Shown: positions 22,630-36,481, counted from the stretch's first letter. The stretch: DNA of 64,000 nucleotides from Arbacia lixula (GCA_963669155.1 OZ022583.1:17180805-17244804); one strand, 5' to 3'. Made by a program: numbers and translations. Notes: a model not told the origin generated them from the sequence alone.

Positions 22630-25455
22630 ACTTTCCCGACGGGGGGAAAACGCAACGTCAGTAGCGTGACCACTCACATGAGGGCTCCCTCACATGAATT
22701 CCTCGACCCATTTTCCCCCAAAGTCTGGCTCGGAGACGGATATCACATCCTAGCCATAGAGGGCAGGAACTCAGGGAACCCAACATGACCCCTATCCCTT
22801 ATTCTGATAATGGAAACCGTTCTCAAAGATCAATTAAAATAACATTTATTCATGACGTCAAATACATATAAGTTTATATGACGTCGTCCGTCGATAGAAA
22901 AATAATCAATGCCCGGCATAAGTCCTATGTTGATACGAGCAGCCCGCCGATAGTTAATCTTGGGATTAAGGTTGGTGAACGCACCTACCCTTATGGTTTT
23001 GTTTGAGGGGGATGATGACACAGAGGCGACAGCCCCGGGAAGCAACCAACATCTCACACCAGACAAAGTCACCGACAATACCGCCTCCCAAAATAGCTCC
23101 CCCCAATTGACCAGATCGGCCATTTGTGATGAAAACACAAGCCGAAGCAAGCACGTGACTCTGTTCACTTGTCCCGTCTCGAGGATGAAAAAGGGGAAAA
23201 GAAAATTACTACAGAACTTATCAACAGGTTTTCCATCAAAATGATCCTCACGTGTGTGACGTATCAGTTGCCTTGACCTTTTTTGGCCTTTCTGCGGCTT
23301 TTGTTTTTCCCATCACATCTCTTTCTTACTCCTTGCGAAGTTGCCTTTTACGTCACAATCAATTAAGTGGTGATTTTAATCTTCTAAAGTGTGATATACT
23401 TGGGTTCAGAATCGATATTTCTGGTGTAAAACTATGTAATTAATTAACTCATAAAACGTACTTTATATTCTAAATTGATATCAAAATGTTCACACTAAGC
23501 TTCTATGGAATCCTTCAATCTGATTTTTCCTACCTATTTTCAATTATCATTCAATTCTATTTTTTGTCACTTTAAAAGTGTACCCCTCGATATGATTTTC
23601 AATTAAAATATATTATTTAACTTATAAACGGGTTAAATCTTAACAATTAATGCCATGTTAAAACACACACCAGATTTGAAATCACCTTTTTTAAATGTTG
23701 ACCAATGTTCATTTTAAATAGAGCTAAAGGTACGTATTGTTGACAGAAATATTCTTTAAAATCGAGTTCAATCAGTATCGCCTTACACGCCTCTTGGCGC
23801 ACATGTGAGTGAATACATTGTTATTGGAGTCGGGCAGTTACAGTTGCTGTTACAAAACTGCATCATGATACGGTGAAGTCAATGTAAGGATGTGAAAAAA
23901 CGAGGGATTGCCTGATACCAATAACAGACCAATAGATGACCACTGTCTTTCCTTTGTCCAATCTATGTCCTGTAATGTTTTCATAATCATGATAATGTGC
24001 ATAGCGTGAATATTCAGAAACAATGTATTGAAGTCTCGGCAAACAAAGAAAACAGAAAGACACACGTGAGATTCCTCGACAACTAATTGACTCACCTATT
24101 CCATCAAGTGCGTGTTTAGATGAAATGAAAAGTGTTTCTTAAAAGTTCTTCATTATCAATATCTCTCACTTCTCTTTCTCTTTCTCTCTCTCTCTCTCTC
24201 TCTCCCTCTTATGTGAAAGGATCATAAAAAAATGCCTGAACAATGCTTATGACGTCACGGGTTAAATCTTTCCTTTCATCCAAAGTTGAAAGTGCACAGT
24301 TTAATTTGTCCTTTCATGTTTTCCAAAAACACACCCACACACAGACACACGCCCCCACACAAAATGAAATGCATGAATATAATAATACAAATTAAATCAT
24401 ATATCATGAATGCAACATTTTCACAACGATGTAAAATGTAAAACAAAACGATGTAAAATGTTCCACTACATATTTAAAACCATTATACATCATTCTAGAT
24501 CATATTTGTTATATGCTAACCAAACCAAACCATCAAATCGAAAAGAAATGAGTCAATGCCGACACGTCAACGGATAAGAAGAAAGAAAAAAACAAGATTA
24601 CTTTGTTTCGGTCCGTCTGTTGAAGCTATGCTTGCAAGTTGATGGAACGCCGTGAGAGAAACGTGCGAAAACGCATTTATTGGAAGTGTTTGAACACGCG
24701 TTCACCCCCAGCCCCTCAACATAATTACATAATAATTGCTGAAGAAAACATGGAGAAGTACGAAATTGTTCTCGAGTAACAATAAGAGCATCTGCATATT
24801 ATCAGGCCATCGTACCTCTGTCTGTCTGGGATGTGTTTTGTGTTTCTCAAGGTTCCCGGAGGCACAGTCTGCCGTAAGCATTGTCATGTTCAGTTTTGTA
24901 TTTCCCATGCCTTGATTTGTGGTTTGGGGTACCGTGGATAGTCATTCTTCTCCAGCGGGGGGCAACCATTACGGATACATTTAAGGGTAAATCTGTAATA
25001 TGGAGATGAGTGAATAACTCACTAAAAAGTGTAAATAGATTTCATCAAAACCGATTAGAACAAACATCCATGAAGTCAAACAAGGTATCGCATATTATGT
25101 CTGCTAATATCAGCTTTGAAATATTTTGGATGATATCAAATTCATCTACCTCATCGCTTCCTCTTGAATGTGCTAATTTAAGTGATTTTATACCTCTGCT
25201 AAGGACAGAGAAAAAAAGTACCTTGAAATAATTATAAGAATAGGGACAATGACCGTTGATTAATTAACTTTATAACGATGATATAAATAAACACAATGAA
25301 TATCAAATACACAAAAAAGTGAGATGACGAACAAAAGCCTTGTAATTATTTTTAAAACAATCAAAACAATGGATATCGCTCAATCCTCTCAGAGAGGTAT
25401 TTTATAAAAAAAAAAGAAATATGTAGGTTTATTGACACTCCAGACTCATTAAAAC
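22630..25455. other. Intergenic, no gene seen
   Basis: AT-leaning unique sequence upstream of the carbonic anhydrase promoter. It contains a (CT)n tract at 24,166-24,206. Open frames are short and match nothing I recognise. Confidence 0.6.
24166..24206 (+). repeat. (CT)n microsatellite
   Basis: A CT run of about 35 bp with TTTC interruptions at its start. Confidence 0.9.
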
Positions 25456-25492
25456 TTTTTTTTTTTTTTTTTTTTTTTTGGGGGGGGGGGGG
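25456..25492 (+). repeat. Adjoining T-run and G-run
   Basis: More than 20 T are followed directly by about 13 G. Either a real homopolymer junction or a spot of low assembly accuracy. Confidence 0.85.
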
Positions 25493-25868
25493 TCACGAGA
25501 TGCTTGGAGTAAAACTGACATTCGCGTCAGATATTTGAGCATCTTAACAACGCCATAAGCAAACAAACATTTGAATGAGTTTGCGAAATATGAATGAGTT
25601 CCCGTTGTCATGGTTGCATTATAAAGTGGGTCTATCAAACCTCCACCAAGTTCAGGCATGCACGGGCGGCATGATCAGCTCTTTCCGGCGTGGAGGGCCA
25701 AAAATAATATGCAACAGCGATCATGAGATGATTGGTCTGTATCGAAGGTGGGTCTAGGTAGGGGATGAATGATGCTGGCTGGGGTGACCTCACGGGAGAA
25801 TGGGATCCCAAGTCACGGGGATCACAATCACAATTATCAACTTCTTCCAGACCGGCATCCCTTTTCTT

Positions 25869-25959
25869 TTAACTCGTTGTGCGCCGGACGAACTGTTGCT
25901 CTATGGGGTTTCTGTACATTACTTCCACCAAAGTGCGTCAATGGCTTGTGAAGAGTTAA
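25869..25959 (+). mobile_element. TTAA-bounded mini-MITE, copy C
   Basis: The 91-bp element has TTAACTCGTTGTGCGCC at its left end and, inverted at its right end, TTAACTCTTCACAAGCC. The internal GTTGCTCTATGGGG core is shared with copies A, D, E and F. Both TTAA sites are intact. Confidence 0.7.
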
Positions 25960-26291
25960 GGATAGTTACGATTTTGATCAGAGCGAGGCAGCGTGAACTT
26001 GTTTTTACCTCAATCCCCGAACCAAGGAAGAAAGACAGGCTCGTAAAGAGTTAAATATATCTACAAGATGCTGATCAGGAGGAGAGCGAACTTTTCACCT
26101 TTCTCCTCATCAAGAAAGAAAGTATACCTGGCCTACGTCTTGTATTGACGATGACGTCAGAAATGCCATGGTCAGCATCTTTTACGTACGTGGTGAACTA
26201 TAGGACGCTAAAGAGGAGGGTGTTTTATCATTATTAGCAGATACACACGTTACTACAACATCATGCACATCGAGTACATGTAGGTAATCAT

Positions 26292-26495
26292 TATTTTCAC
26301 CCGATACAGCCGTACTATCATCAAATCGGCAATTTCTCTATATGCACAATCTATTTAGCGCTGGTCAGCTTGCTTCAACCCGGACCCGTGGTGGACCATT
26401 GAAGGGATACAGGCAAAACGCAAATACGCGGAAATGTAGAGGGAAAATAAAGGAGTTACGAAATTGCGGGTCAAAACAGTTTCAATTATGCGATC
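26292..26495 (+). repeat. Diverged dispersed repeat, copy 1 (partner at 57,270)
   Basis: Shared landmarks in the same order and orientation include TATCATCAAATCGGCA, AGCGCTGG.CAGCT and CCCGTGGTGGACC, then a weaker match over GGGTCAAAACAGTTT. I do not recognise the family. Confidence 0.6.
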
Positions 26496-26778
26496 ATGAA
26501 AAAGAAAGATAAATAAACCCTTTTAGAACAATCTGGGAGGACTTTAATCATGGTTGGAAATTATATCTCCATTTAGTGCAAAATCATGGAGAAAAACGAT
26601 TTCAAATAAATAGACGGACACACAACTTTAGTCAATAATAAACACAACAAAAAAGTAAGTTCCCCCTTTTTCTTAACCCCATAACTTTTTAAGCAGGAGG
26701 TTATGAAAAAAATAATTTGGCAGGGGTGTTGGTACACCCATTGGCTAACATTCACGTGAAATGATGTTGATCTCTCCA

Positions 26779-27226
26779 GTCATGCATGAGTGAGCAAACG
26801 CTAAAGGCAAAATGTGACTTTTTAAAAGTAACAAGGGAGATTCTTTGTGCTGTTTAAAAGTACATTTTGGCATTCCTTGTGCGATTTTTAAAGTGTATTC
26901 ACTCAACCAGGACACGAAAATGACTTCTAATGTTCACATTACATGTCATGTTACATCTTTGTCAAAATATCAGAGTTTTATATTTTCACAAAAATAAAGT
27001 TTTTTTTAAAAAATTTCAAACTCAAGAGGAATGAGTAATTTTTAAACGGTGCTCACTCAACCAGAACAATGGTTTAAGTGGCGGTGTCAGAGCGTCGAGA
27101 GATGGATGATAAATAATGCAAGTGCATAAATTCATTAAAAAGTTACATGAGAGAATCCCAAAATTATCCTTGTGACTTTTGAAAAGTTGCAATTTTGCCT
27201 TTAATACATGCTCACTCATGCATGAC
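26779..27226. mobile_element. MITE-like element with about 65-bp terminal inverted repeats
   Basis: The left end GTCATGCATGAGTGAGCA reappears inverted at the right end (27,209-27,226). The match extends inward through AAAGGCAAAAT and AAAAGT.ACAAGG. Inside, the phrase TCACTCAACCAG.ACA occurs twice (near 26,900 and 27,054). No open frame fits a transposase, so it is non-autonomous. Confidence 0.65.
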
Positions 27227-27229
27227 TGA

Positions 27230-30200
27230 GTGGATTAATGTGATTTCACAAAAAGTATATCAATAAGTAAAATAATGAACAATCCGTCAAGTTATGTTGC
27301 TCAAAACCTCTTCAATAAAAAACAATTTTGCTTATGGGGGAATTTACTTTTTTGTTGTGTTAAGTAAGGATTAATCAAACGAAAACTTAAAATGACAAGG
27401 GAACGAATAAAGAATTAAATATCATTCACACACATCATGTGCATACCATTAGAATGGTACGTGACATACTTGCAGTTGACCTCCAAAACTATATTGATGC
27501 CTGTTGTTGCTTTAATGATTAACATCATTGCAATTTCTGCTGAAATGCTAGAATAGACATCGTCAACTATTTTCTTGGCTAGAAACGTAATCTGAGGATA
27601 TTGAATTTCTTGCACCAAAAAATTAGAGGCTATAACTATTCAAACTATTATAAAATGTACACTATGGGCATACTCAGAATTTCGAAATGTTTCGTTATGA
27701 TTCATAGGCGTCAGACGACAGGTCTGGAAGATTTTACTATATGTTAATCAAAATTGAATTCAACACATTGGCGGAGGTTGTTCCTTCGCGGTTAAATGCA
27801 ACGTTTGTAGCAACAAATTGAAAATTACATTTTACAACACATGGTTATTCAAACATGTACCGGCCTACGATGCACATGAATGTTGGGTGACTTTAAGTTT
27901 GTCTAAACTTAACGAGATTCAAGATTCGACATTCAATTTTAATTGAGCTCACGTTTGACTACATAACTCTTTATGTATCACATATTAATCTATTCACAAA
28001 CAGTACATAGGAATCCCACAGAGATGCCTTTTGTCTGGCACTGAGAGGTTAAATACTCTATATCTATTTATTTTGAAAATTAAGATTTAACTTTTATGCG
28101 CGGTTCTGGAATTATTTCATTACACGTTTCACACACTAGGCATATTAGGTAACAACACTTAATATCAAACACGCGGGGGTTACAGTAAATAAGCAATAGC
28201 ATGTCTATAAACAGTCCCTTGCTTTCGTCTGAACAGGATGAACAGGATGAATGGAGGAGTCCGTGCCAAGTCTACCCCGAAAACGGCCCAAATTATCTTC
28301 CCGGCTCCCACAAAATATTGGCAAAGGCAGTACAATCGTATAATTAGAACGAACCATTTTGATGAAAGACACATTCCAGGGACCCAGTGCGTTGATATTT
28401 CCTGTCGATGTTTGAAAAGGTATTTTGAAATGTGTTATTGATTATTATGATGAAAATCAAGCTTTCAACATGGATAATGTAGATGGAAGTATTTTGATAA
28501 CATTGTCCTTGTTTCCGGAAAAAAAACAGCAAAGGCCATGAGGCCACTATATCTTAATATGATGGAAATGTATAATTAATCCAATGAATAGGTTTTTGTC
28601 CTGTATAAAATGATCACGTAATACATGTCCAGATATATCAATTATGCAGCTTTAATCGGCAAAGCACATAGAGACGAATGTTACGTAATTTGCGCTCCAT
28701 TTTGTGTAGATTTATTTTCTCTAACTTTGTAGATTTACTTTGTCGTCTCTTTCACCTTCTTCACCTGAATTTCCATCCTTTGCTTCTCCATCTTCATATT
28801 TCTGTTCTTTTCCGTCTTCCCCTTCTTCTTATTGCCTTCTGTCTTTCATGATCATCTTGAGCTTCTTCTGAGCTTCTCCTGCCACATCTTTCTCCTTCCC
28901 CTTTTCATCTCCGTGTGCTTCCCACTCTTCTCTAGTGAGTGCTGCTTCATTTTTTCCTTCTCCTTATTTTTTCCTTTACATTACCATCTTCTTCTCAGAT
29001 AAGTAGACAGACAAAACGAAAGAGGAGAAGAGAAGAGAAGAGAGAGGAGATGGAATGTAATCTAAGAAACATTCGGTACACAGGAAGATAACATCATGTG
29101 ACGGTACAATAAATAGACATGTAAATGGATATTCATGTAGATATGTCATATACACATACAGTATGTTTCGATATGCATATTTATGTACACATGGCAATAT
29201 GAAGAGATTGATAAGTTAATACATACGCAAATAACAATGAATAAGACAGCAAATTGAGTACAACAAAAGATGAATCAGCACAGGTAACATAGACACGTGG
29301 TTTCTTTTATCCAAACGGCTAATTAGGCTCCTCCATTTGTGAGGGGGCGTTCATCTCGTGTAACCTCAGTGAGACATACGTCACAATATGCTACCCAGGC
29401 GTCACACTGAACACATCTTTCTGGTGAAGTCTCGTGGACCTCAATACGACCAAATGTATCACAAACGACCTTGACCCCTCAGCCAAGAATAAGGTAATTC
29501 AACGGTCGATTCTTTTGTCGACTTTGGGGTTTGAGGAGAACTAGGGCATAAACAATACTGCACCTAGTATCAGATAGCTAAGATGATTTTTTTAAAGAGC
29601 TGAGTTAATGCCAATGTTGTGATATGACGTGTGTTTGGGCCAAAGCACGACCAAACCTACCACCTACATGCGATATGTTCCCACGATAGTCAAGATTTTG
29701 TTCCTTAAGGGAAGGTGCTTTCACGGTGGGAATGATTAAAGTTTGTATTCAACAGTATACGATGTATAAACCGGAACTGAACGCTCAGATGAAATATTGC
29801 ATTAAATCAATAACGCTCTTCACGTCTGCAATTCAAGTCGACAAAATAAACCAATGAATCAACTTATAAGTCGAGCCGGAGTCGGTGCTGGCTCGTGCGG
29901 TGTGTGAGGGCCTTAAACGTGATATTTAAGTGAACATGGCCACTTAAAGATCGGTGATTGGAAGGGTGGAACGTGTCAACAGCGAGATCACAAACCGCAT
30001 ATACGTAAACAGGAATAAAGAAGCTCACTCAAGCTGGTCATCATTTTTTTATAAGGGGGAATTCTCTTTGTGTGTACATTAGTGACACATTCATGCTTTT
30101 TTCTTTGTTCCCAATAACTACCGGCTATTCTGAATAGTCTTTGTGTTACACTTTAAATCATTTGGAATATAAACATGGATATCCATCCCTTTGAACAAGG

Positions 30201-30720
30201 TTTGATTCCGCCACTTAATATTCATGACTAGCAGCTGCTCTCAACAATATGATACTTTCCCCAAATTCTTCTGCGCGTCCGATTTTGTTTATACGTCAAA
30301 TCCAGGCAAAAATCATCCATAAAATCGCCTGATTCGAACATTGGAGATCAAAGAGAAAATTTTTGTAAAGCGTTCTTTTGTGACTAGAAGCAGAGTACAA
30401 TGAATCTGCATTAATTAAATGGCTGCTGCCACTCCATGTGCTTAAACATCCTTGGTCAAAATACAGACACCGGGTTTAAATACATCCTATACTAACCCAT
30501 TCCGTATCATATTCCTGACGATCACAATGTCGGAGGTCCCCCTAAAATCAGAGGAATTCCCAACTTCTAATCATTTGTAGATTTTGTATTACAATTTACA
30601 TAGCGAGTATTTAAGGCCGTCAAGCAATTTACATGGCTCTACCTTTGCGGTCCCATTGATCTCATTCTTACTCAAGCTAACGAAATCGCTATCTTATAAT
30701 ACTGTGTAGATTTTTGCATT
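27230..30720. other. Intergenic, no gene seen
   Basis: AT-leaning sequence with a degenerate pyrimidine-rich stretch (28,740-28,980: CTTCTCC-like words) and a short purine stretch (29,016-29,060). No recognisable coding region or structured repeat otherwise. Confidence 0.55.
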
Positions 30721-30723
30721 TTT

Positions 30724-30895
30724 AGAGTGTTGAATATGTCTTCCCTCACATTAGTAAATTATCAGAGCTCTACCTTTTGCTATTCTCTTTATCTCACCCT
30801 TGTAAAAATTTGTAGAGGGGTGAAATAAGAGAATAGCAAAAGGAAGAGCTCTGATATTTTACTAATGTGAGTGAATGTGAGTATTGAATACACTA
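30724..30895. repeat. Long near-perfect inverted repeat (hairpin, probable foldback MITE)
   Basis: The arm at 30,745-30,799 pairs with 30,818-30,871 over about 55 bp with roughly four differences, around an 18-nt loop. Weaker pairing extends outward to about 30,724 and 30,895. Key word on the left arm: CAGAGCTCTACCTTTTGC. Confidence 0.85.
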
Positions 30896-33239
30896 CCGTA
30901 ATGTCGGTTGTCCCCTCAAATGAACGCAATCACTATTGTGTAGGTTTGATGAGCGATGAGTGCATATTACCATTTTTAATCATATATATAAATAAATATA
31001 TCACAGGTGTACCGTCTGTCATTTTTAGTTTTTTTTCTTCAATTATATCATTCCTCATTTGAAATGTACAAGTCTTTTCGATGTGCGGACCCATAGATAG
31101 GGGCACTTTTACATAACTTCACAAGGAGTTTCAGTGTGCGTCTTTTAGAAATGAGACGAATGTTTTTCTTTCATTCTTCCACGGCGTGTTTATGACATTG
31201 CGGAGAGCGGGTTTTTTTTTCATCTTAAGCGCTTCGGCCAACGTCTTGGGCTAACGTGACACCACCTACGATTTGCTCAGTGATGTCATCGATGGAATCA
31301 TTTGTGGAAAGATGTGGTCAGACATAACGGAGCTGACGAACTTTCATCCCCGAGGTTCTTTATCGCCCACTTATCCCGCGTGACCAGAGGGATGCTAAAT
31401 CAGAGGTACTCCCGATCTGGAAAGGTCGGGGATACGATCACCGCTCACAGCAGCGATGCAGGAGGAATGTCCTTTTTGTCTAGGCTTGTATGCGTGATAA
31501 TAAAGCTGTCTACTGCTGCGGACAACAATGGGTTTGACTCACCATGTCGATCACTAGGAGTTGAATAAAAGCTTACCAGAAGAAAACCCGGGGTCCAGTT
31601 TCTGGCATGTCCTTTAAGATGGCTGCATTCGAACTCAAGGTTGACGGGACGACATCCCATGCTTCACAAACGGTCTATTGAATGGTTATTCCAATTTAAA
31701 AATCACACCGAAAGGGCACAACACACAACAGAACAGTGAACTGGTAGTAAGTTCACAGTATGATAGAGAAGTTTAAAGAGCAGTCGAGAATTGACCAAAG
31801 ACAAAATCATTGGAGCAGTTTGAAACCCTGACCTCTCAGCGCCTTGAACTTCACTGAGTGTAATGAACTTGTTCAGACTCTAGCCACAATACAATCTTCT
31901 AACAAGCTTATATCGGAGAACGTCACAAACCATACAGTTTATATTCGTGCTCAGACAAAGAAACAATTAACACCTCTATAATTAAACGTCAGGGGCCCCT
32001 TCTCACCCGAATAATCCCCGACAAATGTCTTGACAGGTATGGGGTTAAGGGCGAAGCGAGTGTGAAAAGGTGTGTGAAAAGGTGTGTTGGTGTGGGGGGG
32101 GGGCAAGGAAGTAATGGGCATTTCTATTTAGGACGGGGCGTCCTTCGAGAATAATTTCAAAGAGGAATAAACAGATTAAAGACGCGGCTGGACACGTCTT
32201 GAAGTCTTAAGACGTCTACCTGATCCCAGGTAATCACGTGAGAATCCTATAGGACAGAGACCGTCCTGAGACAGGGGTAAGGTAACTTGCTATGTACCAC
32301 TTCCAATATATGTCCAACAATTGTATCAGGAAATCCTGTAGGGGAGCATTTTGATTAGCACATGTGGAGGTAATCTTTTCTTCTACTTTTTGGAAGCACT
32401 GACGTAATTTGGTTTGCAACATTCGGACATGTTCTACATAGAGAGAGGCATGGTGTATTGGATACAATTTGTTGTTCCATTATGGAAACTTGCTTCGCTC
32501 ACAAGAAGGAACACATATATTTAAATACAAAATAACATTCCAATCATGCAAGCTCTATTGCTACATGTCATTCAAATCTTGTAAAAAAAGAACAACAGCC
32601 AAGAAAAGAAAACATGTAATTTACATTATTACGTAAATGGACCGTGAGCATGTTGTAACGCTAAAACAGATTCGTGTTTAGTGACATATCGACCAAAACA
32701 TTGATGATTGTGAAACATAGTATGTACTCTAATATGATATGCACTTTTAGATTAACTTATTTAGTGATATCAAATCAAACCAATCCAATATACAGTGTCG
32801 CTCAGAAGACGGAAATCTGTACGTACCACTGTCACAATGTTGCTACAGTAGACATATTATGATTGTCCTTTCAGATGCATATTGAATCATATTCCCATGT
32901 TTTTTGTGCATATGTGATCAAATAAATACAATGTGAATACGTATACAAGTCATGTTTTTTCTAGGCATATGGGTAAACAATCAAATATAAGTAAACAAAG
33001 TATACTCGACCTCTATAATTTCATTTAATCATTTGGCCAAGTTTCAAAGCAAAATATGACATACCCAGATATTTGGCCATTAAATCTCGAGGACTGCTTT
33101 TTAAAGATACTAAAACAACAATGCGTTGATATCAGAACTTGACAAATTACAAAATAAGGACAATGATAAACAATGAACACAAGATCCAACAAAAATAACA
33201 AGGATCTAAAACGGGTTACAAACATTCTCCAAGCCACAT
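30896..33239. other. Intergenic, no gene seen
   Basis: Mostly unique sequence. A GC-richer patch at 31,300-31,650 has an 88-codon open frame with no recognisable domain. A G-run occurs near 32,090-32,103. Confidence 0.55.
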
Positions 33240-33325
33240 TTAACCCTTTGTGTCCCAGATTAGCCACTGGAGTATGGGATTTGTATTACACGTACAAAAT
33301 TGCAAAATGGTGCATAAATGGTTAA
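33240..33325 (+). mobile_element. TTAA-bounded mini-MITE, copy F
   Basis: The left end is TTAACCCTTTGTGTCCC and the inverted right end TTAACCATTTATGCACC, with the core CTGGAGTATGGGATTTGT. It lies 28 bp from copy D, in the opposite orientation. Confidence 0.62.
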
Positions 33326-33353
33326 TTAGTGAACGGAAGCCTTCTCCGTCCTC

Positions 33354-33443
33354 TTAACTCTTCGTGTCCTACATGTGCCTCTGTCATAAGTAATAAACAT
33401 ACATCCGATAGAGCAGTGGTTCATCTGGCATACAAAGAGTTAA
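33354..33443 (-). mobile_element. TTAA-bounded mini-MITE, copy D
   Basis: The 90-bp element has ends TTAACTCTTCGTGTCC and, inverted, TTAACTCTTTGTATGCC. Read on the minus strand it has the CACTGCTCTATCGG core and a tail similar to copies A and E. It has the best-kept ends of the family. Confidence 0.72.
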
Positions 33444-34319
33444 TGTGTACTATATATCTGTATATATACCACTAAGGAAGATCGATTATAAGTTACGTCG
33501 CTGTTGTGTCATATCTCCATTGTCGACAAACAATTGACCGAACAGCTGCACTGTGTGTTTTATGCAGACTATGACAGTGAGGTCATCAAACTTACTGTTG
33601 ATGCCACGAATTATTACAATGGAGAAGGATTGCATCACCTTTGGAATTCCTAAAAGATCTATTAATAAATACATTTCTCGGCAGCATAATCACAGTCACT
33701 ATCAAAATTTGGACGATGTTATATATAACTAAATATTATTTACACGGAGTGAATAGAAATAGCCTCGAATGCGGCCCCCTGATCTACATTCGTCATCGAG
33801 AACAGCCATGATGTAGCAATTTAACGAGCATTACGATTGTGACAAGTTGAACACAGAAGACGCGAGAAGCACAGTTAAAGTAGTGGGAAATAAACAGTCG
33901 TCCAGCAAATGTTGTGATGAAGTAAAAGCCCAAACGCTGGAATTCTTGTAACATGATGTTATTATACAATGATTATATAATACCTTACATAATGAGGTCT
34001 CAATATATATATATTGAATATAACGGAGTATTAGAAAGAAGGAAAGGAACAATAGCGGAAGAGGAAGAGGTCTTTAATAAGTGGGTGCCATGGGATGCAA
34101 TCAATCACATATTGAAGACTTCTGGCTAAATCATAGAACATTATTATTTACCATACTTTTTCCTCTCACTTTAAACATTTTGAGGTGAAATATTGGTAGT
34201 TTATAGCTTTCACTGGTTTTAGAAGTACATACTTCTCTGTTCATAATATCACAATATATAGTTCCCCGTGGAATGGAATAATCCAATTCAGTCAATCGAT
34301 GAGAAATTAGGTATCCCAG

Positions 34320-34524
34320 AGAGAGAGGGAGAGAGAGAGAGAGCGAAAAAGGGGGGGGGGGGGTAAATGTAAGGCGTGAGGGTGGGTGCAAGAGGAAGAT
34401 AGCAGTAAGTAGGGAACATATATCGAGGAGGGGAGAGAAGGAGAGAGGGATTTACAGACAGTTAGAGAGACAGAGACAGAGAGAGAAAGAGAGAAAGAGA
34501 GAAAGAGAGAGAGATAGATAGATG

Positions 34525-34575
<51 letters not shown>

Positions 34576-34717
34576 ATAGTAAGAGAGGGAAAGACGGGAT
34601 GGATGTAAAGCGCGAAAGGGAGAAAGAGAGTATTTTATAGATTAGGAAGAAAGAGAGAGGGCAGACAGACAGACCTGCAGATATACAAAGAGACAGACAG
34701 GCACACATATAGAGATG

Positions 34718-34769
<52 letters not shown>

Positions 34770-34921
34770 AGGGGGGGGGGGATTGGGTGGACAGTTTAAA
34801 ATCGTTATTCTATATTGTCTACAGATTAGCGGAAAAATCGTGCCTGGTTTAAAAGTGAAACGTAATCAGCCTGATGTTGAACGTGATGTATGCTTGTTAA
34901 ACTGTCTTAGCTACTGTCGAC

Positions 34922-34954
<33 letters not shown>

Positions 34955-34955
34955 G
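34320..34955 (+). repeat. Cluster of (GA)n tracts and G-runs
   Basis: GA-rich tracts lie at 34,320-34,345, 34,465-34,570 (with GATA variants), 34,722-34,766 and 34,921-34,955. G-runs are near 34,352 and 34,771. Purine-rich over most of its length. Confidence 0.9.
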
Positions 34956-35256
34956 ATTAAAGATAGCTCGCAGCGACTGAAAAACAAGGAAATTTCTCTA
35001 ATTGATTAAACCCCAGACACACGGGAGAGAGGCTAAAAATACTGCCGGCTCATCATCATGTGTTCTCTAGTCCAACTCAAAACGTCTTGGGAAGAGGAAA
35101 CGAAGGCAATGCAACAGGAATTAAGGTGACCTTAGGTGCTGCTTAGCTCGCATCATGCTGCTTGAGGATCTCAAGTAGTTGCCTATATACATGTATTCTC
35201 CTCTTATCTGTCAATTTCTTCTGCTTCATTTTGTTGTTGCCTTTTTTCCTTCTTCA

Positions 35257-35306
35257 CCACCACCACCACTACCAGTACCACCACCACCATCCTCATTATT
35301 ATTATT

Positions 35307-35356
<50 letters not shown>

Positions 35357-35735
35357 CATCATCATCATCATCATCATCTTCTTCTTCTTCTTCTTCTTCT
35401 TCTTCTTTTTCTTCTTCTTCTTCTTCTTCTTCTTCTTCTTCTTCTTCTTCTTCTTCTTCTTCTCCTCCTCCTTCTTCTCCTTCTCCTTCTTCTTCTTCTT
35501 CTTCTTCTTCTTCTTCTTCTTCTTCTTCTTCTTCTTCTTCTTCTTCTCATCCTCCTTCTTCTTTTCCTCCTCCTTCTCCTTCTTCTTCTTATTCATGCTC
35601 TCCTCCCTATTTCTCTTAGCCTCTTCATGTTCTTGTTCTTCTTGTTCTACATGTTCTACTTCTTCTTTATCTTTTTCTTGTTCTTGTTCTTGTTCTTCTT
35701 GTTCTTCTTCTTTTTCTTCTCCAATTTCTTCGTTT
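35257..35735 (+). repeat. Compound (GAT)n-(CAT)n-(TTC)n array
   Basis: CAC/CCA triplets, then (GAT)n at about 35,308-35,355, (CAT)n at 35,356-35,377, and (TTC)n with TCC variants to about 35,600, decaying into TTCTTG words. The GAT and CAT blocks are mutually complementary and could fold back. The 242-codon open frame across it is a repeat artefact. Confidence 0.95.
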
Positions 35736-36481
35736 CATCTTCACAGTTTCTCACTTCATATTTTGTTTGTATTAGTCCTTTGTGTACCAGTTACAAATGG
35801 CTTGTTTATGTTGTTCTTGTATATTACATGTGTAAAAATGCACCAAGGGTTGCAAAGTTAAAGAAAAAAAGAAAAACTCGAGAACATTAGGAAATAATCA
35901 TTTGGCGTAGATTCCATACTTGATCCCAATGCTAGAGTCTAATCATAAAAGGATTTAGATGGGAAATAATCTAAATGGGCAATCAATTAAATGCATATGA
36001 TAATGAAACAAAAATAGAAATAGACGGATAAAGTGTCACGTGTTCTGCATGGTTGTGTTTAATTAAAACCATGCTTTAAATACAACCCAGAATCTCCTCT
36101 CTCATCCGCTTCTCATCAATTGCTTCTAATTGTAATCTCATTCATCATTAATTGAGTTCTTTGTAATGTAAATTGATCAGAAGCACGTGACGAAATTTAA
36201 CTCGGACATGTCGGATGCTAGTATTACTTGACAAAAACATGAGGAGAGAAATGATAGGTTGATGATTTGACGTGGAATTTGTAATACGATGATAATACGA
36301 TGTACAAGAGATGGGTGGACAGATCGAAATACATATATGTATAAACATATGTCTGTGTACAAAAAGAGATGTAAAGATAAAGAGGAAGGGGGAAGGGGGA
36401 TGATCCCTACTGGTTTCTTGTATCCTTTTCCAGATAGTATGATGGTGGAAAGAAGTGAATACTTGTTAAGATTGAGGTTTA

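Noticed and set aside
35162-35890. 242-codon open frame with His, Asp and Leu runs
   Set aside because: It follows the GAT/CAT/TTC arrays. No unique domain remains once the repeats are removed.
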